In this document: in pieces, positions 36,521 to 47,000 of the stretch
Layout: the number at the start of each line of letters is the position of its first letter
How positions within the stretch are numbered: the first letter of the stretch is position 1
DNA from: Acuticoccus kalidii
GTDB taxonomy: Bacteria > Pseudomonadota > Alphaproteobacteria > Rhizobiales > Amorphaceae
Direction: 5' to 3'
Assembly (NCBI RefSeq): GCF_021556395.1
Contig: NZ_JAKGCS010000007.1
Location: 62,001-126,000, forward strand
Length of the DNA stretch: 64,000 bases
Program-made: the position numbers and the translations under genes
The notes under the pieces: generated by a model
The model's input: only the letters and a program-made list of their open reading frames with translations
Told to the model about the DNA's origin: nothing
The model's database searches: none

Positions 36521-37311
36521 GCCGCGCTCGCCGGAGCCCTGACCTTGGAAAACAGACGGTAGAAATTTTCCGTCGTCGCTTCGCCGAGCTGTTCGGGGGC
36601 GATGCCGATCGCTTCGGCGAGCACCGTCGCCGTGTCCGCGACGAAGGCCGGCTCGTTGCGCTTGCCGCGGTTCGGCGGCGGGGCGAGATAGGGTGCGTCC
36701 GTCTCGACGAGCATCCTGTCGAGCGGCACCTCGCGCGCGACGTCTCGTATCGCCTCGGCATTGCGGAAGGTGACGATACCGGAGAACGAGACCATCAGCC
36801 CCAGAGCGAGCCCGCGGCGGGCAAGCTCGGCGCCGGAGGAGAAGCAGTGGAGAATCGCGTTGAACGCGCCCTTCCCCATTTCGTCCTCCAGGATCTCGGC
36901 GATGTCCGTGTCGGCCTCGCGGGCGTGGATGACGAGCGGCAGGCCGGTCTCCCGCGCGGCGGCGATGTGGCGGCGGAAGCCTTCCGCCTGCGCCTCGCGG
37001 GGCGACTTGTCATAATGATAATCGAGACCCGCCTCCCCGATCGCCACCACCTTCGGGTTCTCGGCGAGCCGCACGAGGTCGGCGACGGTGATGTCGAGTT
37101 CCTCGTCGGCATTGTGCGGATGGGTGCCGATCGAGGCGTAGACGTCATCATAGCGGTCGATGATCGCCTGGAGGCGGTCGAACTGCTTCACGCGGGTCGA
37201 GATCGTCACGAACCGCTCGACGCCGCGTGCCCGCGCACGGTCGAGGAGCGCATCGCGGTCCGCCTCGAAATCGGGGAAATCGAGATGACAGTGACTGTCG
37301 ACGAGCCTCAT
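36517..37311 (-). CDS. tatD: TatD family DNase
   Basis: 264 residues of the TatD TIM-barrel family: metal-binding SHCHLD at the N-terminus, [36 protein letters not shown] and [21 protein letters not shown] are all intact. Members are Mg-dependent 3'-exonucleases. The start ATG overlaps the metG stop by 4 bp; the frame continues upstream antisense-free into metG sequence, but only residues from [11 protein letters not shown] are conserved. Confidence 0.95.
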   Translation of the reverse strand: MRLVDSHCHLDFPDFEADRDALLDRARARGVERFVTISTRVKQFDRLQAIIDRYDDVYASIGTHPHNADEELDITVADLVRLAENPKVVAIGEAGLDYHYDKSPREAQAEGFRRHIAAARETGLPLVIHAREADTDIAEILEDEMGKGAFNAILHCFSSGAELARRGLALGLMVSFSGIVTFRNAEAIRDVAREVPLDRMLVETDAPYLAPPPNRGKRNEPAFVADTATVLAEAIGIAPEQLGEATTENFYRLFSKVRAPASAA

Positions 37312-38855
37312 GATGCGGCGGGCTCCTCGAGTTTCGGAACGATCGGCTTCGGCGCCGGCAAGGCCGTGCCGGCCACGAGGGGCGTTCCGAGCGCGGCGAG
37401 CGTGCGCTGATCCTGCGGCACCGCGAGAAGGTCGAGAAGGTCCGCCGCCGTCTTCGGGACGAACGGCAGGAGGAGGATCCCGAACCAACGCAGAGCCTCG
37501 GCGGTGACGCCGAGAACGGTCGCCATCCGCGCCGGATCGCTCTTGCGCAGCACCCACGGCTCTTGCGCCGCAAAATAGCGGTTCGCCTCCGACACGACCT
37601 CGAAGATCGCGCCGAGGGCGGTGTGGAGCGCCTGGGTGTCGATCGCCTTGCGGCAGGCGTCCGGCAACGTCGCGACACGCGCCAGAAGCGCCTCGTCGGC
37701 CTCGGTGCGGGTTCCATAATCGGGCACCGCGGCGTCGCAATGCTTGTTGATCATGGAGAGCGAACGCTGTGCCAGATTGCCGATATCGTTGGCGAGATCG
37801 GCGTTCACGCGGTTGATGAAGCTCTCAACCGACCAGTTCCCGTCCTGTCCGAACGGCACTTCGCGCAGGAAATAATGGCGGATCGGATCGACGCCGAACG
37901 CCTCGATCAACGCGAACGGGTCGAGCACGTTGCCGACCGACTTCGACATCTTCTCGCCGGCATTGAACAGGAAGCCGTGGCCATAGACCCGGCGCGGCAC
38001 CGCGATGCCGGCGCTCATCAAAAAGGCAGGCCAGTAGATCGTGTGGAAGCGGACGATGTCCTTGCCGATGATGTGGAGGTCGGCCGGCCAATATTGCGCA
38101 AAACGGTCCGCGTCGTCGGGATAGCCGGTGCTCGTGATGTAGTTGGTGAGCGCGTCCACCCAGACGTACATCACATGGTCCGGGTCGCCCGGCACCGGGA
38201 TCCCCCAGTCCAGCGTCGTGCGCGAGATCGACAGATCCTTGAGCCCGCTCTTCACGAACGCCACGACCTCGTTGCGCCGGGTCGTCGGGCCGACGAAATC
38301 GGGATTTTCCTCGTAAAGCGCGAGGAGACGGTCCTGGAAGGCGGAGAGGCGGAAGAAATAGCTCGGCTCTTCCATCCACTGGACGGGCGCGCCGGTCGGC
38401 GCACGTTTGACGCCGCCCTCCTCCGTCAACTCGCTTTCGGAGAAGAACGCCTCGTCCCGCACCGAGTACCAGCCGCCATACTGGCCGAGATAGATGTCCC
38501 CGGCGTCCTGCATCGCGGTCCAGATCGCCTGGCTCGCCTTGACGTGCCGGGCCTCGCGCGTGGTGATGAAATCGTCCTGCGAGGCGTTCAGCGCCTCGGC
38601 CATCTTGCGAAACAGCGGCGTGTTGCGGTCGGCGAGCTCTTCGGCGGTGATGCCGAGCGCGGTCGCGGTCTCGACCATCTTCTGCCCGTGCTCGTCCGTG
38701 CCGGTGCAGAAATGGACGTCATACCCGTCGAGGCGCTTGAAACGCGCGATCGCGTCGGCCGCGATCAGCTCGTAAGCGTGACCGATATGCGGGGCGCCAT
38801 TCGGATACGAGATGGCTGTGGTGATGGTATAGCGAGGCTTCATGTTGCACTGCAT
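37308..38855 (-). CDS. metG: methionyl-tRNA synthetase
   Basis: 515 residues. HIGH motif as PHIGHA, KMSKS motif as [10 protein letters not shown], and the [10 protein letters not shown] region. There is no CPxC zinc knuckle and no C-terminal tRNA-binding domain, so this is the short, monomeric form common in Alphaproteobacteria. Charges tRNA-Met. Start 38855 has AAGG 6 nt upstream; an internal ATG four codons on is possible. Follows holB by 21 bp and overlaps tatD. Confidence 0.97.
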   Translation of the reverse strand: MQCNMKPRYTITTAISYPNGAPHIGHAYELIAADAIARFKRLDGYDVHFCTGTDEHGQKMVETATALGITAEELADRNTPLFRKMAEALNASQDDFITTREARHVKASQAIWTAMQDAGDIYLGQYGGWYSVRDEAFFSESELTEEGGVKRAPTGAPVQWMEEPSYFFRLSAFQDRLLALYEENPDFVGPTTRRNEVVAFVKSGLKDLSISRTTLDWGIPVPGDPDHVMYVWVDALTNYITSTGYPDDADRFAQYWPADLHIIGKDIVRFHTIYWPAFLMSAGIAVPRRVYGHGFLFNAGEKMSKSVGNVLDPFALIEAFGVDPIRHYFLREVPFGQDGNWSVESFINRVNADLANDIGNLAQRSLSMINKHCDAAVPDYGTRTEADEALLARVATLPDACRKAIDTQALHTALGAIFEVVSEANRYFAAQEPWVLRKSDPARMATVLGVTAEALRWFGILLLPFVPKTAADLLDLLAVPQDQRTLAALGTPLVAGTALPAPKPIVPKLEEPAAS

Positions 38856-38876
38856 CTGCTGCCTTGAGGCGGATTG

Positions 38877-39941
38877 TCAAGCAGCGTTCGCCGCCGCCCG
38901 GTCCGCCGCCGCAAGTCGGTCACAAAGGGCGAGCACGACCTCTTTGCGGTCGAGGTTGAAAACATCGACGCGCCGGCTGTCGGCGACCGCGTCGAGATAG
39001 GCTTGGGCATAGGCGTCGAGGGCGGCGAGGGGCAGGCGCGCGGCCCCTTCCCTCACCCGGTTCGCCATCGCGTCGAGCACGAGATCGACGACGGTCGCGA
39101 ACTGGTCGTCCTTCCGCTGCGCGGCGAGCTCGGCGAGCTGATGGTGATGGCGGACGTCGCGGATCGCGGTGCGCGCCAGAAGTCGGCGCGTCTGATGGAC
39201 GAGATCGGCGCCCGCCGCGGCGAGGATCAAGGCGCGGCGCAGGCTGCCCTCCCCGGCTTCGGCAAGGCTCGGATCCTCGTTCATCGTGGCAAGCGCGCGC
39301 CGCATCTCCGCGTCCGTCAGCGGACGCAGCCGGATCGACCGGCAGCGCGAGCGGATCGTCGGCAGGACGCGGCCCGCAATATGGGCGACCAGAATGAAGA
39401 TCGTGCGCTTTGGCGGCTCTTCGAGCGCCTTCAACAGGGCGTTGGCGGCGTTGATGTTCATGTCGTCCACCGCGTCGACGATGACGACGCGCCAGCCGCC
39501 ATCGGCCGAGGTGGAGCCCAGAAACGGAACGATCCGGCGCACCACGTCGACTGTGAGGTCGCCCTTGAAGCGCTTCGCCTTCTCGTCATAAGGGCGCGTC
39601 AGGTGCATGAGGCCTGGATGCGTACCGGCGGCGACTTGCCGGGCGGTGCGCCCTTCCGGGTCGCTCGCAAGGTCGGCCGGAAGCGCTTCCCCCGGCACCG
39701 TCGACAGGAGCGCACGGGCGAGGCGAAAGGCGAGCGTCGCCTTGCCGATCCCGCGCGGGCCTTCGAGGAGGATCGCCTGCGGCGGCGTCTTCTCGAAGGC
39801 GGCGGCGAGACGGGAGACCGGCTCGGCATGGCCGAACAGGCGCGTCGTCTCCCGCGGCGGCGGCGCGTTGTCGAGAAGGTCGGGTTCGGCCGGCGCGGCT
39901 TCCACCATCGCCGCCTTCGGAACGCGAGGCTGGCGCGCCAT
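38877..39941 (-). CDS. holB: DNA polymerase III subunit delta'
   Basis: 354 residues of the clamp-loader AAA+ family: FGHAEPVSRLAAAFE, Walker A GPRGIGKATLAFRLA, VIVDAVDDMNINAANALLKALEEPP (Walker B/sensor region) and IRSRCRSIRLRPL (sensor 1). Part of the complex that loads the beta clamp at the replication fork. Start overlaps the tmk stop (TGATG), the usual tmk-holB order. About 35 N-terminal residues are unconserved. Confidence 0.93.
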   Translation of the reverse strand: MARQPRVPKAAMVEAAPAEPDLLDNAPPPRETTRLFGHAEPVSRLAAAFEKTPPQAILLEGPRGIGKATLAFRLARALLSTVPGEALPADLASDPEGRTARQVAAGTHPGLMHLTRPYDEKAKRFKGDLTVDVVRRIVPFLGSTSADGGWRVVIVDAVDDMNINAANALLKALEEPPKRTIFILVAHIAGRVLPTIRSRCRSIRLRPLTDAEMRRALATMNEDPSLAEAGEGSLRRALILAAAGADLVHQTRRLLARTAIRDVRHHHQLAELAAQRKDDQFATVVDLVLDAMANRVREGAARLPLAALDAYAQAYLDAVADSRRVDVFNLDRKEVVLALCDRLAAADRAAANAA

Positions 39942-40573
39942 CAGCCCTCCTTCGCGAGGCCGAGACGGGCCTCCACGACCGGCCAGATCGCCTCGGCGAG
40001 ACGGTCGGCCGGAAGGCTCGCATCGAACACGACGCAGCGATCGGGCTCACGGGCCGCAATGTCGAGAAAGACGGCGCGGCGGGCGGCCTGGGTCTCGAGG
40101 TCGTCCTTCTCGAACGGGTCGAGGGCCTCGCGGCCGCGGGCGCGAGCGATTCCGTCCTCCGGGGCGATATCGAGGATCAGCGTCAGGGTGGGCATCACCG
40201 GGCCGACGGCGACGAGGCGCAGCAGCGACAGCATCTGCGTCGGCACACCGGCCGAACCCTGATAGGCCTCGGTGGAATCGGCGAAGCGGTCGCAGATCAC
40301 GGTCTGTCCGGCCTTCAGCGCCGGGGCGATCAAGGTGTCGACATGGTCGGCGCGGGCGGCGGCGAAGAGCATCGCCTGCTCGGTCGGATCGAGCGCGCGG
40401 CCGGCCTCCGTCAGCAGCGCCGTGCGCAGCCGTTCGGCCCAAGCCGAGCCGCCGGGCTCCCGCGTCAGCACGACATCGCACCCACGGGCGCGCAGGCGCT
40501 GGGTGAGGCGCTTGGCCTGGGTGGATTTCCCGGCCCCCTCGCCGCCTTCGAATGTGATGAATGCGCCCTTCAA
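39941..40573 (-). CDS. tmk: thymidylate kinase
   Basis: 210 residues from a TTG start. P-loop FEGGEGAGKSTQAKRL, TREPGGSAWAERLR, DRFADSTEAYQG and LID region ARGREALDPFEKDD. Phosphorylates dTMP to dTDP. The TTG at 40573 has GGAG about 9 nt upstream and gives the family-standard N-terminus (KGAFITFEGG); an ATG at 40639 would add 22 unusual residues including a CCC run. Confidence 0.93.
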   Translation of the reverse strand: MKGAFITFEGGEGAGKSTQAKRLTQRLRARGCDVVLTREPGGSAWAERLRTALLTEAGRALDPTEQAMLFAAARADHVDTLIAPALKAGQTVICDRFADSTEAYQGSAGVPTQMLSLLRLVAVGPVMPTLTLILDIAPEDGIARARGREALDPFEKDDLETQAARRAVFLDIAAREPDRCVVFDASLPADRLAEAIWPVVEARLGLAKEG

Positions 40574-40704
40574 GGCGTCAGGCTCCGAGCCGTCGCAGCA
40601 ACATGGGGGGAGTTGAACGGGCAAGCGCCGATCGCGCAAGACTTTTCAAGTTGCGATCGCCAACCCGTACGCGCGGTGATCATGACGGGGGGACCTGAAT
40701 GCGA

Positions 40705-40727
40705 AAGCGGGCCACTCGGGCCCGCTT
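40705..40727 (-). terminator. hairpin terminator of rlpA
   Basis: Stem AAGCGGGCC / GGCCCGCTT (9 bp) with a 5-nt loop, 6 bp after the rlpA stop; in the minus direction it is followed by TTCGCATTC. It separates rlpA from the tmk-holB-metG run downstream. Confidence 0.65.
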
Positions 40728-40732
40728 CGAAC

Positions 40733-41794
40733 TTATTGCGCGGCGGCCGTCTCGTCGTCGGCGGCGGGCGCCTCCGGCGCTGCGCTCGCGGTCTCCGGCG
40801 TTTCGGCGCTCTCGGCCATCGGCGCCATGCCGAGGGAGGCGAACATGTCGTGCGCGCCCATCACCCGGCCCTGGCTTTCTTCCTCGGCCGTTTCCGGCAG
40901 CGGCTGCACGGCAACCGGGGGCGCCTTTTCGGCTTCCATGGCGGCGAGCGCGGCCTCGGCGTTCATCGTCTCGAGGGCGTCCATCGGGCCGTCCGAGGAT
41001 TCCTGATAGGCGGAGGCGGAGGCGGGCGTCATCGCGTCGGCGTTCGGACGCATCGGCGGATCCGGAAGATGGACGCCCGGCAGGGAGCCGTTGCGCGCGA
41101 TGCGGCCGCTGCTTTCGCGGCTCGGCGTCATCGGCGCGTCCGTCGCGGCCGCGAGGCGAACCTCGATGTCCTTGGCGTCCTTGTCCTTGTTGCCGCCGAA
41201 GCCGAAGAAGCCACGCGAGGGCTGCTTACCGGGCTGGGTCTTGTTGAACTCGGCTTCGGCCGCGAGGGTCTCCTTATCGGAGCCACCGACGGGGGCGGGG
41301 CCGAGATATTCGACGCGGACCTTCGCCGAGCCGTTGAGGCGGAAGCCGAGCTTCACCGCGGCGGCCTTCGACACGTCGATGATGCGGTTGCCGTGGAACG
41401 GTCCGCGATCGTTGACCCGGACGACGGTCGACTTGCCGGTCTTCGCCACGGTGATGCGGACATAAGACGGAATGGGCAGCGTCGGATGGGCGGCGGTCAG
41501 CGCGTTCTGATCGAAACGTTCACCGTTCGCGGTCGACTTGCCGTGAAATTTCGGCCCGTACCACGAGGCCATGCCGACCTCGTTATAGTCCTCGTCGACC
41601 TCGGGGTGATACCAGCGGCCGCCCACTTTGTAGGGCTTGCCGATCATTTTGCGGCCTTCGACATTCTTGGTGTCGCCACCATCCGTCGCGAGGGCCGTTT
41701 CGATCGAAGAGACGCTACCACCGCATCCTGCAAGCCCCAACACGCCTACGCATAGGACAACGGGCAACAGGGATCTGCGGACCAGGGTTTGCAC
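40733..41794 (-). CDS. rlpA: RlpA-like septal ring lytic transglycosylase lipoprotein
   Basis: 353 residues from a GTG start. Lipoprotein signal with lipobox LAGC (Cys24), then a double-psi beta-barrel: GMASWYGPKFHGKSTANGE, and VVRVNDRGPFHGNRIIDVS. RlpA cleaves glycan strands lacking stem peptides and sits at the outer membrane. The 170-residue C-terminal part is Ala/Glu/Pro-rich, and a SPOR domain is not recognisable. AAAGGT lies about 10 nt before the GTG. The frame is open upstream to 42103, but only the GTG gives a signal peptide. Confidence 0.9.
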   Translation of the reverse strand: MQTLVRRSLLPVVLCVGVLGLAGCGGSVSSIETALATDGGDTKNVEGRKMIGKPYKVGGRWYHPEVDEDYNEVGMASWYGPKFHGKSTANGERFDQNALTAAHPTLPIPSYVRITVAKTGKSTVVRVNDRGPFHGNRIIDVSKAAAVKLGFRLNGSAKVRVEYLGPAPVGGSDKETLAAEAEFNKTQPGKQPSRGFFGFGGNKDKDAKDIEVRLAAATDAPMTPSRESSGRIARNGSLPGVHLPDPPMRPNADAMTPASASAYQESSDGPMDALETMNAEAALAAMEAEKAPPVAVQPLPETAEEESQGRVMGAHDMFASLGMAPMAESAETPETASAAPEAPAADDETAAAQ

Positions 41795-42155
41795 TGGACA
41801 TGACCTTTTGTCTGCAGGAGGGCGTACGCTCCCCTCGGGCACGGAAAACACTACGCTTCGCAAAAGCGCGTGCCCACCGACTTGGCCAATCTGTCTAAAC
41901 AGAAACTTTACGGGTCGACTTTTTTGCCACAGACTTTCTGCGGACCCCGCCCATGTAGGGAACCCGCGGCACCCGTGCCCGTTTCGATTAAAGGATAAAA
42001 TCGCGCCGATTTCCCAACGATTTGGAGCGTGTCGCCGAGGGCACACCGAAGGAAAAGGGATTCGCGGCGGGCCCTCTTCCTCAGGCGTCGCGTCCGGTGT
42101 CAAGAAATTCGTTCCGAGGCGTGAAACCCGCTGTTTTCAACAGCCGACTCACCGA
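41795..42155. promoter_or_regulatory. intergenic region upstream of rlpA
   Basis: 361 bp between the rlpA start and the end of the dehydratase gene, both on the minus strand. It must contain the rlpA promoter, but I cannot point to clear -35/-10 boxes. A small hairpin TCTGT-CTAA-ACAGA is at 41890-41903 and a weak one, GCTGTT-TTC-AACAGC, lies near 42130 just past the dehydratase stop. No gene seen. Confidence 0.35.
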
Positions 42156-43151
42156 TCAACTGATGAGTGCGACCGCCTCGGCCACGCCGACACGGGGCGT
42201 GTGCCCCGCCAGCACCTCCGCAAACACCGCCGTGTCGACATTCCCGCCGCTGAGGATCACGCCGACATTGCGCCCGGCCATCGCGTCCCGCTCCTTCATG
42301 AGCCCGGCGAGCGCGGCCGCGCCGGCCCCTTCGGCGACATTGTGCGTGGCGCGGAAATAGAGCCGCATCGCGGCGGCGATCTCCTCGTCGGAGACCGTCA
42401 GGATCCGTTCCGCCCCGGCTTTATAGATCGCGAACGCGTCGTCCATGATGACACGGGTCGCGATGCCGTCGGCGAAGGTGTCGGCGGTCTCCGTGTTCAT
42501 CGGCCGCCCGGCGGCGACGGAGCGCTTCACCGCGTCCGCCCTCTCGGAGACGACGCCGACGATCTTGGTCTTGAGGCCGAGCGCGTTGCGCACATGGATG
42601 AGGCCGCAAATGCCGGATCCGCAGCCGATCGAGACATAGATCGTATCGAGGTCGGAGACCGCCCGCATCAGTTCGAGCGCATAGGTCGCGACGCCGGCGA
42701 CGATTGCCTCGTGAAAGGGCGGGACGAACGCGTAGCCGCGTTGGTCGGCGTCCTTTTGCGCGGCGACGCGCGCCTCGTCGAAATCACGGCCGGTCTCGAT
42801 CAGGATGCCGCCGAAGGCGCGCATCGCGGCGTTCTTCTCGGTCGAGTTGCCGATCGGGACATAGATCCGGGGGACGAGGCCGGCCGCTTTCGCCGCCATC
42901 GCCTGCCCCTGTCCGTGATTGCCCCGCGTCGCGGTGACGATGCCGCCGACTTCGGGATGGGTGCGCTTCAGCCAATCCATATAACTGAGGCTGCCGCGGA
43001 TCTTGAAGGCGCCGATCGCGGTGTGGTTCTCGTGCTTGACCCACACATTCGCGCCGACCGCCGAGGAGATCTGCGGCCACATGAATTGCGGCGTCTGCGG
43101 CATGTGGCGATAGATGATGCGCGCGGCGCTTTCGATCGTCTCGAGCTTCAT
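42156..43151 (-). CDS. threonine/serine dehydratase-like PLP enzyme
   Basis: 331 residues, PLP fold type II, without a C-terminal ACT domain. PLP lysine in TAIGAFKIRGS, TRGNHGQGQA, the glycine-rich phosphate loop SIGCGSGICGL, and the late LSGGNVD. This is the short catabolic form. Candidates are threonine dehydratase, serine dehydratase or the hydroxyectoine-degradation enzyme EutB; no other ectoine genes are present, so I leave it general. Probably monocistronic. Confidence 0.88.
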   Translation of the reverse strand: MKLETIESAARIIYRHMPQTPQFMWPQISSAVGANVWVKHENHTAIGAFKIRGSLSYMDWLKRTHPEVGGIVTATRGNHGQGQAMAAKAAGLVPRIYVPIGNSTEKNAAMRAFGGILIETGRDFDEARVAAQKDADQRGYAFVPPFHEAIVAGVATYALELMRAVSDLDTIYVSIGCGSGICGLIHVRNALGLKTKIVGVVSERADAVKRSVAAGRPMNTETADTFADGIATRVIMDDAFAIYKAGAERILTVSDEEIAAAMRLYFRATHNVAEGAGAAALAGLMKERDAMAGRNVGVILSGGNVDTAVFAEVLAGHTPRVGVAEAVALIS

Positions 43152-43241
43152 CGGACCCCCTCCCCGCAGATTTCGTTCTGCTTGTTTTCACCATGATCGC
43201 GGACCATCCATCCTGACAAGGAGAGATTGCGGGCTGCGCGA

Positions 43242-43982
43242 TCAAAGCGCGTGGGCGGCGAGGCGCTCATAATATGGGCGCGCCTCGTCGGCGAGCGCGC
43301 GGGCGCGATCGGTGATCGGCGGGGCGGTCTCGCGCGGCGGGGCGAACCCCGTCGAGGCGATCACCGAATGATACCAATGCGGCGCCCACACCCCGTCTTC
43401 GGGGCGCGGACCGGGCTCCCAGGAGAGCATCGCCGGGTCGAAGGGAATGGCGAGCGCGGCGCACAGGGCCGCGAGCGCCTCCCGCGGGGCCGACGCGATG
43501 CGCGCGGCATCGATGACCGGCGGGGCGCGTCCGATCCGGTCGGCCTCGCGGTCGAACAGCTCACGCTGGCGCACGATGCCGAGATCGTCGAGCGTCGGCT
43601 CTTCGCGCTTGACCTCGTAGCTCGCCGCGACGAGGGCCGGATCGCGAATGAGGAAGGCGCTCGTCACCCCCTCGGTCCACGACAGATCGAAAGCGTCGAT
43701 CATGTGGTGGGTCATCTGCTTCTGGTAGAAGATCGGCTTGCCGCCGGGCACCGGGCCGAGGCACGCCCGCGCGACCGCCGCCGGGTCCGTGTCGTAGGCG
43801 GCGAGGATCGCCTCACGCATCGGATGGTCGAGACCGGTGGCGGCGAGGAAGGCGGCATAAAACGGCTCATCCGAGACGGCCGTGTCGGATCGCGCACCGA
43901 AGGAGCGCATCATCGCGGTCGACAGATTGCGCGGCCCGGACCACATCGCGATCCGCACCGGGGGCTCGGCCTCATTCGTCAT
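43242..43982 (-). CDS. sulfotransferase-like domain protein
   Basis: 246 residues. N-terminal P-loop-like motif MWSGPRNLSTAMMRSFGAR (5'-phosphosulfate-binding position), DEPFYAAFL and LIRDPALVAASYEV (3'-phosphate-binding position). Belongs to the group of plant-like, sulfotransferase-fold proteins of unknown substrate, some of which are fused to aminotransferases elsewhere. Whether it transfers sulfate is not established. ATG 43982 begins the conserved part; the frame is open to 44060. mfd lies 37 bp upstream on the same strand. Confidence 0.8.
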   Translation of the reverse strand: MTNEAEPPVRIAMWSGPRNLSTAMMRSFGARSDTAVSDEPFYAAFLAATGLDHPMREAILAAYDTDPAAVARACLGPVPGGKPIFYQKQMTHHMIDAFDLSWTEGVTSAFLIRDPALVAASYEVKREEPTLDDLGIVRQRELFDREADRIGRAPPVIDAARIASAPREALAALCAALAIPFDPAMLSWEPGPRPEDGVWAPHWYHSVIASTGFAPPRETAPPITDRARALADEARPYYERLAAHAL

Positions 43983-44019
43983 GGCGTCTCGTTCGTCGTC
44001 CGGCGGACCGGCACAATCC

Positions 44020-47000
44020 TCATGCGGCGACTTTTTCCTCGGCCTCCGCGAGCTTTGCAAGGTTCGACAGGATCACGGCGACGCCCTTCGTCCGCTTTTC
44101 GGGTGTCGGCCAGTCGCGGATGAGGACGACCTTGTGGTCCGGCCGGATCTTGGCGAGGGAGCCCTCTCCGGCGATGAACTTCACGAGGCCCTGCGGGTTG
44201 GCGAAGAGGCCATTGCGGAAGGTGATGACGGCGCCCTTCGGCCCCGCGTCGATCTTCTCGACGTTCGCCTTGCGGCACAGGCTCTTGATGTAGACGATCT
44301 TGAGCAGCCACTCGACCTCATCCGGCATCTTGCCGAACCGGTCGACCATCTCCGCGCCGAAAGCGTCGATCCCGCGCGCGTCGTCGAGGTCGGCGAGGCG
44401 GCGATAAAGGCTCATGCGAAGCTGGAGATCGGGCACATAGTCCTCCGGGATGAGGACCGGAATGCCGATCGAGATGTGCGGCGACCAGTGATCGTCCACC
44501 TCCTCCGTCTCGCCCGATTTGAGCGACGCGACGGCCTCCTCCAACATCGACTGGTAAAGCTCGAAGCCGACCTCCTTGATGTGCCCCGACTGCTCCTCGC
44601 CGAGGAGATTGCCGGCGCCGCGAATGTCGAGATCGTGGGAGGCGAGCTGGAAGCCCGCGCCGAGATTGTCGAGGCTTTGCAGCACCTTGAGGCGGCGCTG
44701 GGCGGTGGCGGTGAGCGTCTTGTCGACGGGGGTCGTCAGCAGCGCGTAGGCGCGCGTCTTCGACCGGCCCACCCGGCCGCGGATCTGGTAGAGCTGGGCG
44801 AGGCCGAACATGTCCGCCCGGTGGACGATCAGCGTGTTCGCCGTCGGAATGTCGAGGCCCGATTCCACGATCGTCGTCGCGAGGAGGACGTCGTAACGGC
44901 CTTCATAGAAGGCGTTCATCACGTCGTCGAGCTCGGTCGCCGACATGCGGCCATGCGCGACGCCGACTTTCACCTCCGGCACATGCTGCTCGAGGAACTC
45001 CTTCTGTCCCGCAAGATCCGACACGCGCGGGCAGACATAGAAAGACTGGCCGCCGCGATAGCGCTCGCGCAGCAGCGCCTCGCGGATGGTGAGCGGATCG
45101 AACGGGGCGACGAAGGTGCGCACCGCCAGCCGGTCGACCGGCGCGGTCGCGATCATCGAGAGTTCGCGCACGCCCGTCAGCGCGAGCTGCATCGTCCGCG
45201 GAATGGGCGTTGCCGACAGCGTGAGGACGTGAACGTCCGATTTCAGCGCCTTCAGCGCCTCCTTGTGCTTCACGCCGAACTTTTGTTCCTCGTCGACGAT
45301 CAGGAGCGCGAGGTCGCGGAACTCGACGGTCTTCGACAGGAGCGCATGGGTGCCGACGACGAGATCGATCTCGCCCGATTTCAGCCCCTCCCGCACCGCC
45401 TTCATGTCCTTCGCCGAGACGAGGCGCGAGGCTTGCGCGACGCGCACCGGCAGGCCTTGGAAGCGCTCGGCGAACGTCTTGTAATGCTGCCGGGCGAGCA
45501 GCGTCGTCGGCACGATGAGGGCGACCTGACGGCCGGTCATCGCGGTCAGGAACGCGGCGCGGATCGCGACCTCGGTCTTGCCGAATCCGACATCGCCGCA
45601 GACGAGCCGGTCCATCGGCAGACCGGCCGACAGATCGTCGGCGACGGCCTCGATGGCGGCGAGCTGATCGTCGGTCTCGTTATAGGGGAATTTGGCGACG
45701 AACTCGTCATAGACGCCGGTCGCCGGCTCGATCACCGGGGCCTTTTTCATGAGGCGCGCGGCGGCGGTCTTGATCAGCTCGTCCGCGATCTCGCGGACGC
45801 GCTCCTTCATCTTCGCCTTGCGCGCCTGCCAGCCCGCCCCGCCGAGACGGTCGAGGGTGATCTCCTCCGAATCGGAACCGTAACGCGACAGAAGGTCGAT
45901 ATTTTCGACCGGCAGATAGAGCTTGTCGTCGTTGTGGTAGGCGATCTCGACACAGTCGTGCGGGGCGCCCGCCGCCGTCAGCGTCTTGAGGCCGATAAAG
46001 CGGCCGATACCGTGATCGACATGGACGACGAGATCGCCCTCGCCGAGCGAAGCCACCTCGGTGAGGACGTCGGCGTCGCGCCGCCGCTTGCGGCCGGAGG
46101 AGACGAGACGGTCGCCGAGTACGTCCTGCTCGGCGATGATCGCATAATCGGGCGTCTCGAACCCGTGCTCGATCTCGAGGATCGCGAGCGCCGCCTTGTT
46201 CTTGGCGAGCGCGCCCGCCTCGCCGAAGGTCGCGACCTCCTCGGCATTCTTCAGGTGAAGGTCCTTGAGGACCTGTGCCATCCGGTCGCGCGAGCCTTCC
46301 GACCAGGCCGCGACGATGACGCGGAGCCCCTTGTCGCGCAGCGCATCGATATGCTCGATCAAGGCCGCGAAGATGTTGACGTTCTGCGCCGAACGCTCCG
46401 CCGCAAAGGAGCGGCCGACCCGCCCGCCGGCGGACACGGTGTGGACGCCCTCTTTCTCCGGCACGGCGAAGGGGGACAGGCGGACGATCTTGTGCCCGGC
46501 GAAGATGCCCGGACTTCCCTCGGTGAGATAGAGCGTGCTCGGCGGCAGCGCGTTATAAGGCGCGCCGGAGGACTGGGCGAGGCTCGACGTGCGGGCGGAA
46601 TAATGGTCCTCGATCTCGGCGAGGCGCTTTGCGATCGCGTCCTCGGTGAGGTGGTCGAGGACGACCGGCGAGGCCGGCACGTAGTCGAAGATGGTGGCGA
46701 GCTCTTCGTGAAAGAGCGGCAGCCAATGCTCGAGCCCGCTCGCCCGAACGCCCTCCGACACCCCATGATAGAGAATGTCGTCCTTCGTCGCCGCCCCGAA
46801 GGCGCGCAGATAGCCCTCGCGAAACCGGCTGATCGAGGTCGGGGTGAGGACGACCTCGCTCATCGGAATGAGCTCGATCGACGTCCACTGCCCCGTGGTG
46901 CGCTGCGTCTCGGGATCGAACGGGCGGATGGTCTCCAGCGTGTCGCCGAAAAAGTCGAGGCGCACCGGCGCGTCGGTGCCGGGGGCGTAGAGGTCGACGA

